Shown: positions 37,304 to 50,779, counted from the first letter of the stretch. The stretch: 64,000 nucleotides of DNA from Moringa oleifera (GCA_021397835.1 JAJFZO010000049.1:8499001-8563000), one strand, 5' to 3'. Program-made: numbers and translations. Notes: generated by a model not told the origin, from the letters alone.

Positions 37304-38429
37304 TTTAGGGATTTTTCCTTATTTCTTTTCCCAATTTCATTTTAATTTTGCTGAATCCTTCGATTAATTATACTTTTAGTTATGATCTTGTCTAATAATC
37401 ATTTCGAATTACTGTTGAAATGTGTTCCTCAGCTTGCTTATGTTGGATGAAACTGGTGTTTTGCATATAAAGTTAAATGCTTGGTGGTTTTATGGATCTA
37501 AAGTGAGGCTTAGGTATTGTTTTCTTTCTTTTAATTTGTTAGGATTAGATATTATTTGGATGAGGTTAAGTACTTGAAATGGAAGTTGCTGGGATGTTCT
37601 GAGCATGATGGCTGATTAATTAATAATTAACCGAGGATTTTATGCTGTATTGTTGGAAAAGATGAGTGTGCCTGAGGGTGCTCAAGAGAACTTTATTGCT
37701 ATTAGAATATCTGTATATATGTACATATCTACGTATATATATGACTTGTAAGTATTGTGAAAACTGTCTGGTGTACATATTTGAGAACTGTGGAATACCA
37801 TGAATCTTGGTTTCAGACCTTTGAACAATATGATATGAAAGAGGGTGGTCTTGATCATAGATGTTACTTGATATCACAAGAGACGTAACATGCTTCTAAA
37901 GCCAATGTATCAGGTTTAATGGATCAATTCTTATGTTAAACGTTGTGAGAATTTCCAAGTTCGGAGCTTGCATTGGATTCTTGATGTTCAACTTTACTAT
38001 TAGTAATAAGTTTAGAACTATTCTAGGCTTCTAGCTCGAAAAGTTCATTACATTTGAATAAGAAAGAGACTTGTAGGGTTTTATGTCAGAGGCATTCAAG
38101 CCAGTGGTTATGTATTGAGCAAACCACATAAGAATCTGATTCTGTAGGATTCTAATATTGAGGTCAATGATGAGTGACAGACTTATGGGATTCAAAATCT
38201 GGATCTGATTTTGCAATAACAGAATTTGGCAGGATCACATTAGCTGCTGGTTTTGGTTTAGTTTAATATGCTGTCTAATTCTGTTAATGGTTTCACATCC
38301 TAAGCTACTAAACTGATCAGAATTTCTAAATATGTTCACAAGATTATTCTCCTTCCCACTTTGCCTGTTCAGACCCTACATGCAGAACCTCCCTGAAATC
38401 TTTCAACAATGGACCTCTTGCCTTTAGTT
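37304..38429. other. 3' flank of the complex I gene
   Basis: Sequence of ordinary composition that should begin with the 3' UTR. No coding exon is recognised on either strand. Open frames at 37,620–37,877 (minus) and 38,031–38,216 (minus) look like chance. Confidence 0.35.
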
Positions 38430-40300
38430 GTTTTATGGTAGTAATTAATGCTCCCTGACTTGCTATCTTTGTCCTTCTTGGGAAGGCCATTGCTTCGTTT
38501 ATGTGTGTTATTGACCTTGTTTAAGAAGCTCACTCTCTTGCATCTTCTGCAATTTGCTGTTGCACCCATTTTTCTCAAGGGTGAATTCCCTCTTTTCAAT
38601 GTTCTTCAGCACTTCGCAAGCTTAGTTCTTTCCGTAAGAGGTATTCTTCATAATCTTCACAAGCTGTCGTTTCATGGAGGAGCACTTTTTCATATTCAAG
38701 AGATAGAAAAGCTGCCTTTTTGTCAAGGCGCACTTCCTCATATGATATCCTATTGTCTTCTCTTATTTATTCCTCCTTGATGTTCTTTGCAAATAATCTT
38801 CAACTTTTTTGCTTTTTCTTTCTATATTTCGCCCATTTTTATTTTCTACAGCAGTGACATGAATATCTTCCTCTGTGAACTTATGCCCATTGATTGCTTC
38901 CCCTGCCAACAAGGTCACTACACCTCTCCTGGTCTTAATTCGGCTAATTACCCCTATTTTGACTCTCATTTCAAGAGCTTTTAGGCTCAATCATCTTTCT
39001 TTTGGCATTGGCCACACCTTTCTACCACCAAGGTCATGAAACTACCTGCCAATCATCACTAAATGCTTTGTCAAAGAAGTCGTTAATGGCAGTGGCTTTC
39101 TGCCCCGCCATTATTCACCTAATTACCAGCTGCTGCAGTGCTGCTCTTCTGTTAACCATTAGAATGATTAAGCTGCCCCCTGTTGTTGTCTGACTGATAA
39201 GGTCTATTCTGATTTTTGTTTTATGGCTATAAGTTAATCTCCTTTTAACATGATGGAGGAGGATAAAGGGCTTATTCTTGCATTCATTTCAGGGAGTCAA
39301 TTGGTTTTTTCTTTCTTCATAACCGGTTTTTGCTGCCGTTATGGCTTCTCCACCACCAATGGAGAAGCCATTCTGCAGCACTATTGATTAGTTTTGATGT
39401 GTCCCCTATGTATTACAGTGTAGAAGCAGTGAAAGAGTCTCCTTGCACCATGGAACCCGTTCTTCTGGGTTTTAGATGCCCTACTCTTGGTCCTCTATCA
39501 CAAGCTGTTTCTATCCAATTACAAGAGTTGGCATCTAAAATAATCCAGTTCCAAGTTCTTGTTTCAGAGGCTTCCTCTTTCTTTGTCTCTTTAATTTTTT
39601 GTTTTGCCAATTTCTTCAGAATGAATTCCCCTTTGAGAAGTATTTTTTCATAACAAGAGACAGAAAAACTTTTCAAAGGAGCATGTCCTGGTATTAGAGG
39701 GATCTTCTCTAAGTCAACTTCAACCTTTAAGTGTGTCTGTTTAGACTTTTTTATTCTCCCGTAGTCAGGAGAGCATGCTCCTCTGTAGACTTATCCGCGT
39801 TGATTGCTTCACTGTATTAACATGGCGAGATGATTCTCTTGGTGGCCAGTCTGCTGATTGTCTGCATTTTGACTTGTCATTTTTGATGAGTTATGGGTTC
39901 CTTCAACTCCTTGGCATTGTCCTACCTTTTTATTACCAGCAACACCTGCTAATCATCAGTAACTATACCCTTGACAAGGTCACCATTTTCAGCAGAATAA
40001 CTCGTTTGTTAACAATTAGAATGGTTGTTAACACTGCCCCCACTGTTCACCACTGAAGTACTCTTCTGAATTTGGTTTTCTGACTTTGGTTTATCTTCTC
40101 CTGACATGGTTATGAAGGATACGGGCTTATTTCCTCTTTGACATGCTCGCGAATGACAATGGGCCCTTCCTCACATTTCAGAGGTCACGGACTTGTTTCT
40201 TTCTTGTAACCCATTGCCGCGGCTTCTCTCCTGCCACCTGAAGCATGGGTTGGTGACTCACAATTGATTAGGTTTGATGTGCGTTCTGTATATTATCTTA
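38430..40300. repeat. two diverged tandem copies of an unclassified ~0.7–0.9-kb sequence
   Basis: Seven landmarks occur in the same order in two successive blocks. Copy 1 positions are near 38,581 (TGAATTCCC), 38,874 (ACTTATGCCC...TTGATTGCTTC), 39,003 (TTGGCATTGGCC), 39,149 (GTTAACCATTAGAATG), 39,260 (GGGCTTATT), 39,341 (GCTTCTCC) and 39,383 (ATTGATTAGTTTTGATGTG). Copy 2 positions are near 39,620, 39,784, 39,911, 40,008, 40,125, 40,219 and 40,264. Several medium-length frames are open on both strands, including minus 38,763–38,990 (GVVTLLAGEAINGHKFTEED) and minus 39,413–39,676. I recognise no family. It could be a duplicated pseudogene, an unfamiliar transposon or noncoding sequence. Confidence 0.55.
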
Positions 40301-43300
40301 CCGTTCAAAGAAAAAAACCTTCTCTACATTATGTTCCCGTTAAAAGAAAAAAGCGCAACAGAGGAGAAGCCATTGTTGTAGGTTTTGGATAACCCAGTCT
40401 TAGCCCTGCATAGTGGCCATAGGTTGCATTCAAAGTCCCTGTTCCCTAGACCGAATCATAATGATATCTGTGATTCAGATTGGGTTGGGGTCATGCTTGG
40501 ATTGTTTACTGTGGGCAATTGGACTAAAATCAGGTATGAGAGATTCTGTGAAAGATTTGGGCTCCATAGATTGAAGAAAAGACTAACAGGATGTCATAGT
40601 GAGGTCATGGCAGATGGAGAAGCGAAGGTGGCACGTAGTGAGCTTGTTATAATTCAAGAATGGCTGTTTATGTGGAACCCAGGATGAACCTTGGCTTCCA
40701 CTTTATTTCTTTAAATTCTGGGTTTCCTGGTAAAAGAAGCAAGTGACCTCATGCTACAGGGTCGTGTTTTGACACCTTTTCCGTCTTTATTCATTGGCAT
40801 GAAAGAGAGGCTACTCCACACACACACGTCCTCAAAAGAAAAATAATAGTAGTAATAATAATAATGAAAACGAAGAAAGTGATGCCTCTTCTATGTAATC
40901 TTCACATGGGGCCCATTGTTTCATCTGTGCAGTCTCTTTGTTTAATCTGTGAAGAGAGCCGAAGCCATCGGACAGGACAACACATAAATAGAGAGAGAGA
41001 AGCATGACGCGGTTAATGAGTCATGTGGGAACCCTGCTAGTGACGCTATTTGCTTTTCTTTTCTTTTTTTTTTCCCTCTTTTTGTTTAAAGCTCATCTAC
41101 GGTCGGTGCTTTGCATACCGACATTATGTTGTGTTTTTTTTTTTTAATTATTATTAACGTAAATCTGGAGGATCCGAATAATACCCTGCCACGTGGTAAA
41201 TTATAAGCCCTTTTATTTGTCAAAATCCGAAACAGTATGATTTTCTATTGTTAGAGAAAATCATAAAAACTACAAAAGAAAAGAAAGCACAAAAAGATTC
41301 CGTTGTTGTTGAAAAACCTTTGTCTGCATGTGATACACACGAATCAACTTATCACCCGCCCATCAGCCCCTGGATTTTGATCTGACCACTCACCACGGGG
41401 AGAATACAATCTTGATGCAACCACCTCCTTGCTTCCTCCATCTGTCTCCCCCCCTCCTGTATCCCACATAAATCAACTCTTCTCCTTTTATTCATTTTAC
41501 AAAATGTAAAAGAAATTAAATTCATTAAATCTTCTTACAATCTTCATCCTTTTTTTTTTTTAACACTCATCAATTAATTGTTTACATCAACTTGTGTGAA
41601 ATAAACTATCAAGAACTACATTTAATGACATATAATTAAATTTTTAAATCCTATATCCTTTTAATAACCACATATTTGTCAAAGTCAAAGTTTTCAACTT
41701 AAAAATATCAATTTATTAGATTTTTCTTTTGATTTTAAAAAATGCTCTTATTATAAAATTCAATATATATTCTCCAATAATCTGAATTAAATATACAGGT
41801 GTTTTATAATCAATTTATAATAATTATTTTATTTTCAAACCAACAATACTTGCACCATAGTTTATGTCTGCTCGTTATATTTTTTTTATGCAAGTTAATG
41901 TTATTAAAACTTAATTTTAAATATCGAAATGATAAATCAATTCCAATGTGACTTATCACATGTTCAAATATTCAACTTGAAAATATTAATACGTGGGACT
42001 GAGAAACTTTTTTCTTTTCTAAGTTCATACCAATTATAATGTGTATTTGATAACACCTTTATTATTTAAATATCATATAAATAAATATATTATTTATTAT
42101 TATATTTTAAAATTATAAAAAATATTTATTTAAAATATTTATTTTATATATTTAAAAATAATAAAAATATATAATAATAAAAATAACGTCAAAACCCGTG
42201 ATAGATATAGGTGATATATGTTAAATTAACGTCTCGATCACTAAATAAAAATCTAACGCTGTATATCACGATTATGGATATATAGCATAAAACCCATCAC
42301 ACGAAGCCTACTTAGTAGCTATTCTTGATTATCAAATTAATCAAATATGGGAACAGACAATGCTTTAAATGAACAGCACCCAGAACATAAACGAAAAATT
42401 AAAGACAAAAAAGAAATAGAGATACCGTGTTACACGGCCCATATAAAAAGCATTATGGTCATTATGGGCATAGAGGAGAAGGCACCAATCATCTTTAAGC
42501 GTTGGCAACATCTAGGAAGACAGCACACGAGGGCCCTACACTATTATTTAGGACAATCTCCGACGTGCCCTATTATCATTGGTTAGCTTCATATGTGACC
42601 CTCAGTGGATGTAATAATTAGGTGCATATTAGCAAGTTGGACTTGCAGGCGCCTGATCTCTGTCTCCCCAAAGCGGAGTGGAAGATGCTAATATCCACGT
42701 CATCCAAATATAATATCAAAAAAAATAAAAAATCGAAATTGAGGTTTATGACAAATAAAAAGGAAAAAAAAAAAAAAGAAAAGGTATAGTTGCTTCTGGG
42801 AATGTGAGATCTATCTAGCTTCCAGGCAAACGCCTATTCTTCTTATATGCCCTTGGCTTCCCCTATAATCTACGGAAATACCATTTGACCATCCCCTACG
42901 AAACCGTGTTCCCGCCCACCGTTAGTCTGTAGATTCAGGTGGGCCAATCACCTGATCTCACTGTTTTATCAGCCTTCTTTTCCAACCACTAATCTTTTAC
43001 TTTTTTTACATATTCACCTGTTGATGTTAGAAGGTTTGCCTTTTAAAAAAAAAAATAAAATTAAATGGTACATGTTATAACCAATGTGAAATTTGATTTA
43101 TCTTTTAAAATCTTAAAAATGAGAGAGGACTGCACTAAATATTGAATTTATGGGTCCATCTTTTACGGTCTTAGAAATGAAAGAATATCATGATTAAATC
43201 CTTAAATTTAGAATTTATATATCTAATTTCTTTTTCCAATGTGATGAGCGGATAATCTGTAATCCAAGTATTATGATCTTAATTCTATCGTTAATTGGAG

Positions 43301-45480
43301 CATTATATAATGATAATAAGCAGAGTTGAACTTATGTTTAATTGGGTTTTGACTAAGTTAATTCAACTACTTTTGTTTGATACATACCAAGATTATAAAT
43401 TAATCAAGCATAATGGCTAAACTCAAGTTTGTTGGGTTGTTCTTATTTAACTAATTTCATTTCCACCTTATTCTAAATTAAAATTTTCCATTTTTCAATG
43501 TTTTCGGTCCAATTTACTAGGACATTATAATATGTATATATATATATATATTATAATTAAGTCACATGGTTACACTATACATTATGAAAATAATTTGGTA
43601 TTTCTATAGGATGTTTTTTTTGAACTTTGAATTTCTCTTCAACTTCATGTGCCGTTGAATCTCATTTTTAAGCTCCTCCTTTTTTTCTCTTTGTCACGAT
43701 CCTTAATTATCTTCTTTAACCTTTGATCAATTGGTCAGTAAGCGAGGGAATGAGAGAAACATTCAAAATAAATTAATATAATTAGTGTATTTATTTGTAA
43801 TTCAATGATTTCATTTTATGACTATGATAAATCAATTTAGATAAAATAACCATTCATCATTAACTCTTAATTATGCAGATTTCAATTAATACTTGACATT
43901 GTTTAAGTAAAATATCAAAATAACAAATTTGATTTATTAGTTCTAGTGACACTTTATAATAAAATTATAGATTTTGATTATTTTAGATTAATCTGAAGTA
44001 ACCAAAACCAATGCATGATATTTTAAATGCATAATATATGTTATTTATAGTTTAAATATTTTGATCAGTTAAACATATTTTATGTTAATTTGTATTTTCA
44101 AGATCACTATATTTGAAAAATCAAATGGCCCACTAAGAATTAGACTTTCTTTATACTTTTATTATATAGTAAATTTGGTCAAAATTAGGGGAGTTTGTAA
44201 CATCATCATGTTTAAGGGAAGTTTTGTGTGTTGGCTTAAATAGAATGATTTTGTGCGAAAATATATGGTTTTATTAATTTTTTTAAATTTTTTATTTTTT
44301 TAGACAAAAATATGTAAAGACAAGAGTACTTACAGCAATATGTCATTAATTTGAATCAAACATATTCTTCTTTATTCCCTCGCTCTTACTCTTTTCATAG
44401 TCACGTTTTCATTTCATATTTCTTGTGTTTATTAGTAACTCGATGGTCCTATATTATCTAATATTAAGTTGATTAGTTGTAAGATTAATGTGATCATGTC
44501 AAAGGCAATCTAAATTATTTTAAGGATTTGTGATGTAAGAACAAATTTATCGACAAAATTAACTTTGAATATTGTTTATAATTATTTTCTAATTTTAAGC
44601 CAATATTATTTGAGATTTTTAATTAAAAAATTGAATGATTGGTGTTTTTCATTATATTTTGTTCATTAGTAGGAGAACCTTTGCTGACATATTATAAATT
44701 CTTATAGTAATATATAGAATATGATGTATTTAATATGTTAATATCATAATATTAGTGACAAGATCATTAAAATAAAATCATCAATAATGTAAATCATTGT
44801 GATAATTTGATTATGATAGATCTTTTATACTCTAAAAGCAGCCCACAATTTGAAAATATAATTAAACTATAAAAGTGAACCCGTCGTGATGGACTCTCCA
44901 TGCCTAATATTTTTTAGGACAGCAAAAGGTTTGGGAAGACCCATTAAAAAAAAGTTACCTATTGATTATCATAATTAAAAAGTAAATATTAATAGCTTTA
45001 AAAATGTCAAAAATATACCAAAAACAATTAAAAATATTTAATTGATTAAAACATCAAAAATCCTCGACCACTCAAGAAGGCTTTTTTCTTTAAATACATT
45101 ATATCTATTGGTAAGAGGATATTTACAAAATTAATGATTTTTTTTTTGAAAAAGACAATAAGAGAAATGAAGGGTTGCTGACTTTCTATTTTTAAGTGCA
45201 CAAAATAAATTATGAACTATTAATTTTAGAATATTTAGAAGTTTTCTTGGTAAGCAAACCTGCACCATACATTACGGTTGACGAAATGAATAACTTCAAT
45301 TTTTGGAATTTTGGGTTCCTCAGCTTAGCATTTAAAGTTCAACACTTTAAACCTAACAAAAAATGGAACTTTCGACTTCAACAATTTGTACGCGGACAAC
45401 TCGGTATCGGAGGAGAAAAGGTTACTTTCGTCAAGAGTGACAAGTGGGGTATATCACATTAAATTCTGTGGGAGTCAGAG
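40301..45480. other. spacer upstream of the GRAS gene
   Basis: Bases 40,300–41,500 and 42,330–43,020 have ordinary composition and the rest is A+T-rich. The open frames at 40,385–40,687 and 42,347–42,586 (both plus) have no recognisable motif. A TA run lies at 43,530–43,551. No transposon ends were recognised. Confidence 0.35.
41189..41196. promoter_or_regulatory. palindromic G-box CCACGTGG
   Basis: A perfect 8-bp G-box core that could bind bHLH or bZIP factors. It is about 4 kb from the start of the GRAS gene's probable transcript and 4 kb past the complex I gene, so its target is unclear. Confidence 0.3.
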
Positions 45481-48298
45481 TTGCATTTATGTAATTCAGA
45501 CAAGTTTCGAGGGTACTGGTTTTCAGGAATAACTAGAGGATCATTATAAGACAACACGACTTCTGGGACATAGCAGGGCGGTTAAGCTTTCACTTTGTTT
45601 AGAGGAGAAGAATCTGATATTGGCACCTCGAAACTTGAGCTTCTGAGTATTCACTAAGGTGCGCTCTTGCTGCATATCATGTTCCTTTACCGTTACGAAT
45701 CTATTTTTGTCAAAGAATACTTGGCGATTTCTTTGTGGGTTGCTCATCTTTCTGAGCTTCTATAGAGTATGATTTAAAACAAAAAGGAGGTTGGGGGCTT
45801 TGTGTTTTCCGGATGATGGGAGATTGTTCAGGGTATTCTGATTGCCTACGGTTTCTATCGAGCTTGAAGTTTAGGTTCATCAGTCACCTTCTTGGAAATT
45901 GGGGTGGTGTTTAGATTTGCAAAAGTGACTTCTTCTTTTCGTTGTTTCTGGTCTCATTTTGGCACCTCTTAAAAGTTTTTTTCTTGTTTGTTCTGAGTTG
46001 AGTTTGAACTTTTTAGACGGTGATTGTTGAGTTGAATTCAAAACCTCATTTCATTCAATGGAAAACTTTGGTTGAACTTGGGCGGCTGATTGATTATGAT
46101 TTGGACTCCAGTATTTGATATGGAATTCTGAAGTTTGTTATTTCCTGGTACTGATTGCTCATCAATATATCAGTTCTGTAGTACTGCATAAATCTGAAGC
46201 TGTTTGATACTACATGTATATATTTTCTTTGTTTATGGATCTGGTTTTTTTTCTTAAATAAGAAAATCTAGCTATTTATTATCATGTAGTTTTCTCTGTA
46301 AAATATTTATAAATTTATACTTTAGCTCTCCTTTTTTCCTTTCCTTTTCAATTCTTTGGGCTAGCATGTCCATATGGGCACTAAATATAACTTTTAGCAT
46401 TGAAAGGGCCTTTGTGCTTGCCTTACTGGTGTTCATTGATTGGAGAGTTGAATCAGAGTCACAGTATTGTTGTCAGTTTAAGATATGTTGATCCATGTGT
46501 GGGAAGTTTTGATTGCTTTGCCTTTCGAAGTATGCTGATCGATATATGGGGAATTTTGATGTTCTGCCCTTCAGAGTAAATGCTTCTATCTTATGGAATT
46601 TAGAACTCATCTTCGTTGATAATTGAGTAATACTTAAATTTGTTGCTTAACATGGGTAATTTTAAATGTACTATTTCACAGAGGCTAAGTGCTTTGTTAC
46701 ATCGAGAAACTTAGAACTCATCCTTTGATGACAAATTTAGTAAGACAGGATGATGGTGGCCCTTCATCTTTAGGTTTCTAATTTGGGATTCTTCTAGCTG
46801 GTTTTAGTCTAGGCGTAATTTTGTTTTTGATTAATCAGCTTGTTACCTAAGGGACAGTGGCTTAGTAGAAAGCTTGCTCCCCCCAGCTTCTACGGCTTCA
46901 GTGTAAAAAGTTGCTCGAGTTCAGAAGAACATAACAGGAATATGGAATTAAAAAAGTAGTTTGCATGTTGTTATTCATGCTTCTGAAGGTAGAGTGTTGC
47001 AATCCATTGAGGTTTTTGAGAGAGAGATTATAGTGGTACATAATGCAATTGGGAAGTTGACAGTACCAGAGGAGTCTTGTGGGGTTCACTTTTTATCGAA
47101 CATCTTCCCAATCAAAGTCTGTCCTTCTGTTGTCTCCTTAACTTTTAATCTTGGAATAGTGGTCACCAACTTTTCCATATTGGATTTCTCTTTCATTTTT
47201 TTTTTTGGCAAAGCGTAATCGAATATATGGTTGATATAAATTTATACTTTCAACAACGGGTCAATATTAATGTTTTCTTATGCAGATGCTTCTGGAGCTT
47301 GTTAGGATGTCTTTTCCACATGTGTAATTAAAGTCAGTAATCCGCTTTTGACTATGTTAGCCTTCAGACTTTTTCTTAGCTCATGTTGATTGACTGGCTT
47401 TTTTTTTTTTGGTAAAAGTCATTCCTTATTTTTATGTTTTTGTAAGAAGAAGATGAGAAAAGTTGAAGTCCCCTCTTTAGTATGATAATGGTGGAGTGGC
47501 CATGATCAGCCAGAATACCAGGAGGCCTAAAATCTAATAGTTCACAAAGGGGGCAACAGTAGCCTGAATAGGAAATGGTGATGGAAAATTTTATGTTCTG
47601 AAGGTCTAAAGCATGCAAATATTATCGCCTTCCCTGTTGATTTCAACAAAGGCAGGCTTATGAATGAATTTTGGGTTATGAGGTGTGTGCACTCCATCTG
47701 AGAAACAGGACCAGGTGAAGTGGCTTGATAGATGATATAAGGAGCAGACAACATTGTTATGGCTTTTTTACTCCATCCTTATTTGACCTGACAAAATGCA
47801 TTGAATAAAAAGTGTACTGTTCCCTTTTGGTGTTACTGTATATTCTCATCAACCTCATGAGACCTTAGATGTGGTATTTTGAGTATAATATTGTACCGTC
47901 TCATAGTTTGAATTGATATCGATCTGTTATGGAATTGGTTGAGATATTGATATTCCACTTCGACTAAACAATTTAATTCTCCTCTGTCGCTGTTGTGCTA
48001 ATTTGTTCCTCTTCAACCTCCTCTCAACAGATAATCGTGATCCTTTGATACACTTACACTTCATAACAGAAGCAGTTGGTTGGCTCACACTGGCTTGGAA
48101 AAAGAAATCATCTAGCTCTTGATCAATGATCAGTTGTTGGGATGATGACAGGCATGTTGCTTTTTCTTGACATCTAAAAAAGATGTTAACATACTTCATG
48201 AATCCCATTTATCTGGAATAAGATACTGTTGAGTCTTCCCTGTTTTCGGAAGGAGAAGAAAACTGCTGGGGCTAAGTTGATTATTGGGTCTGTTTTAG
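45481..48298 (+). other. probable promoter, 5' UTR and leader intron(s) of the GRAS gene
   Basis: The bases just before the GRAS start codon read TCTGTTTTAG, a 3' splice site that ends directly at the ATG, so the leader is interrupted by at least one intron. The T-rich, non-coding character of 46,100–48,280 fits a long leader intron. A second possible acceptor (CTTATGCAG, ending 47,285) would open an exon with a 13-codon upstream frame. The first leader exon probably lies within about 45,480–46,000, but I cannot place the transcription start. Minus-strand frames here (47,927–48,208 and 48,186–48,461) look like chance. Confidence 0.45.
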
Positions 48299-49945
48299 AT
48301 GCAAACATCTCAGAAACATCAAACTTCAGCTGGTATACATGGCTTGTACCACCAGCCAGTGCAAGAGATGCAACCATATTGTTTATCCAATTTTCAAATT
48401 TTAGACAATAATGCATGCTCAGATACTGGTAGCCAAGGAACCAGTTTCTCCTTCCAGACATACAAGGAGCCTTACTTTACCCTGGAATCATCCACAGCAA
48501 CTGGCGGTTATATTGTCTGTGATTCTCCCTCTGCTGTAAGTGTCTCATCTAGCAGGAGTCCTTTTTCCCCACAAGCTTCTCAGTCATGCCTGTCAGATCC
48601 TCATCATTCTCCTGACAATACCTATGGATCACCATTCAGTGGATCTTCTGTTGCTGATGATGGTACCCAATTCAGGCACAAGTTGAGGGAATTGGAAAAT
48701 ACATTGCTAGGTCCTGAACCGGACATTACTGACAGCTGCAACTGCTGCTTCAATAGTGGGATTCACCAAGCGGCTGCAACAACAACATGGAACTGGGATC
48801 AACTGGTGGAAATGAGCCCTAGGTTAGACTTGAAACAGGTGCTCGTTACCTGTGCTAAGGCAGTATCTGATAGCGATTTTGCTACAGCTTTTGGTTTCAT
48901 GCATGTGTTAGAGCGAATGGTGTCTGTTTCTGGAGATCCAATGCAAAGGTTAGGTGCTTACATGTTGGAAGGGCTTAGGGCCAGATTGGAATCGTCAGGG
49001 AGTAATATCTACAAAGCCTTGAAATGCACAGAACCAACTAGCTCTGAACTAATGTCTTACATGGGTATCCTCTTTCAGATTTGCCCATATTGGAAGTTTG
49101 CTTATACATCAGCTAATGCTGTCATCAAGGAAGCAATGGCAAATGAATCCAGAATTCACATAATTGATTTCCAGATTGCACAGGGCACCCAATATATGTT
49201 GCTCATGCAGGAACTTGCAAAACGTCCTGGTGGACCTCCACTAGTCCGCATAACTGGTTTGGATGATTCCCAATCTAATCATGCTCGGGGTGGAGGACTT
49301 GATATTGTAGGCCAAAAGCTGTCAAAGATTGCTGAGTCATGCAATGTTTCGTTTGAGTTTCATGATGCTACCATGACTGGTTGTCAGGTTGAATTGGAGC
49401 ATCTTCGGGTGGAACCTGGGTATGCATTAGCCGTGAATTTTCCTTATGTGTTGCATCACATGCCAGATGAGAGTGTGAGCACTTGGAATCACAGGGACCG
49501 GCTACTGAGGTTGGTTAAGAGTCTGTCGCCTAAGGTTGTGACCCTTGTTGAGCAAGAATCTAACACCAATACTTCCCCATTCTTTTCAAGGTTTCTTGAG
49601 ACACTAGATTACTATACCGCAATGTTCGAGTCCATTGATGTAGCTCGCCAGAGGAATGACAAGCAGAGGATCAGTGCAGAGCAGCACTGTGTGGCTCGAG
49701 ACATAGTCAACATGATAGCTTGTGAGGGGCCAGAGAGAGTGGAACGGCACGAGCTCCTTGGAAAGTGGAGTTCAAGACTTATGATGGCTGGATTCACTCC
49801 GTGTCCATTGAGTTTCTCAGTGACATATGCTGTTAGTGACATGTTGAAGGATTTTGACAAGAATTATAGACTTGAAGAGAGGGATGGAGCTCTGTGTCTT
49901 GGCTGGAAGAAGAGAGGCATGGCAACCTCTTCTGCCTGGCGGTGA
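48299..49945 (+). CDS. SCL13: GRAS transcriptional regulator, PAT1 branch, SCL13-like, 548 aa
   Basis: GRAS proteins act in the nucleus, usually as co-regulators. PAT1-branch members such as SCL13, SCL21 and PAT1 act in phytochrome light signalling, and rice relatives (CIGR) respond to chitin and gibberellin. The coding region is one exon. Residues 1–60 begin with the SCL13-type MQTSQKHQTSAGIHGLYHQP. The variable N-terminus carries the conserved motifs YFTLESSTATGG (59–70), SRSPFSPQASQSCLSD (85–100) and PHHSPDNTYGSPFSG. The GRAS domain spans about 175–545: LHR1 from LDLKQVLVTCAKAV, the VHIID core as IHIIDFQIAQGTQYM (286–300), LHR2 with FPYVLHHMPDESVS, the PFYRE region near VTLVEQESNTNTSPF (414–427) and a SAW region ending GWKKRGMATSSAW. 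Length is close to the 529 aa I recall for Arabidopsis SCL13 (At4g17230). A splice acceptor abuts the ATG. The gene looks intact. Confidence 0.95.
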   Translation: MQTSQKHQTSAGIHGLYHQPVQEMQPYCLSNFQILDNNACSDTGSQGTSFSFQTYKEPYFTLESSTATGGYIVCDSPSAVSVSSSRSPFSPQASQSCLSDPHHSPDNTYGSPFSGSSVADDGTQFRHKLRELENTLLGPEPDITDSCNCCFNSGIHQAAATTTWNWDQLVEMSPRLDLKQVLVTCAKAVSDSDFATAFGFMHVLERMVSVSGDPMQRLGAYMLEGLRARLESSGSNIYKALKCTEPTSSELMSYMGILFQICPYWKFAYTSANAVIKEAMANESRIHIIDFQIAQGTQYMLLMQELAKRPGGPPLVRITGLDDSQSNHARGGGLDIVGQKLSKIAESCNVSFEFHDATMTGCQVELEHLRVEPGYALAVNFPYVLHHMPDESVSTWNHRDRLLRLVKSLSPKVVTLVEQESNTNTSPFFSRFLETLDYYTAMFESIDVARQRNDKQRISAEQHCVARDIVNMIACEGPERVERHELLGKWSSRLMMAGFTPCPLSFSVTYAVSDMLKDFDKNYRLEERDGALCLGWKKRGMATSSAWR

Positions 49946-50779
49946 AAACCCCGAAGTGCCCGTCCTGAAAAATATGTAAATTTTAGTACTTTTACACTGT
50001 CAGTCTTAGAGCATGAGCGAAGGTGATATTTTGTAGTTCTGTAGAATGGAGAATTAGCTGTTTCCCGAGTATGGTGGAGGTAGAACAGAAACTTGCATCC
50101 TAATCTCACTGTAAATGCCTCATTTGGAATGAAAACAGGGATAGGTCTGCTTTACGCTGCTTTCTATCAGTCTCTGCACATCTGTTGCAGTATCTTCACT
50201 TAAAACAACTGAGAGGAGAGGAAAGGCAAAGCCTGAAAGTGAAAGACCATGAGCAATACGAGAGTAATATGGACAGGCATACTAGAAACCAAGTGAAGTG
50301 ATAACCTTGTGAACATGAACAACCCAAATTCTCCCCTAATATATTATATTAGAAGATCAATATATAATTAACTGCCTACATTGTCAGAGACAGCTTTATT
50401 CTCACGTTGTTCAATCAGGGAAAAAAAAAAAAAAAGAAAGAAAGAAAAGAAAAGTAGGGGGGAACGGGCCAAAATGTAAATTGGCAGAGCCCATTAAGAG
50501 GATGGACCGGTCAGCTCCTCCAATGTGAAATCGAAACGTTTTGGAACTGGCAGACCCGATACCATAGACATACGAAAGGGGTACTACCCCTAATTAAACG
50601 CGGCATTAAACTGAGATTATATGGTGTTAATTACAACATTACTGATTTGGCAAATTTGCAATGAAGCGAACTACATTCACCTGTTCCGATTCTATTGTGC
50701 GCCCCGTCGATCATTGAAGGTTTCATTCACTTCTGTCTTATTTCTCTCTCTTTCTTGCCAATCCAAATCTAGAATTCAG
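49946..50779. other. spacer between the GRAS gene and the next plus-strand gene
   Basis: Begins with the GRAS 3' UTR. The last part (about 50,680–50,779) is a candidate leader exon of the downstream gene, ending in a good donor (ATTCAG then GTTGG at 50,780). A poly-A run is at 50,420–50,434. Confidence 0.4.

Noticed and set aside
40385..40687. 100-codon plus-strand frame after the tandem duplication
   Set aside because: No recognisable domain and no splice context; left as part of the unclassified region.
45196..45462. 88-codon plus-strand frame upstream of the GRAS gene
   Set aside because: No recognisable domain and no promoter; it more probably lies in the promoter or leader region of the GRAS gene.
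46961..47218. 85-codon plus-strand frame
   Set aside because: It falls inside the probable GRAS leader intron and ends in low-complexity Phe-rich sequence.
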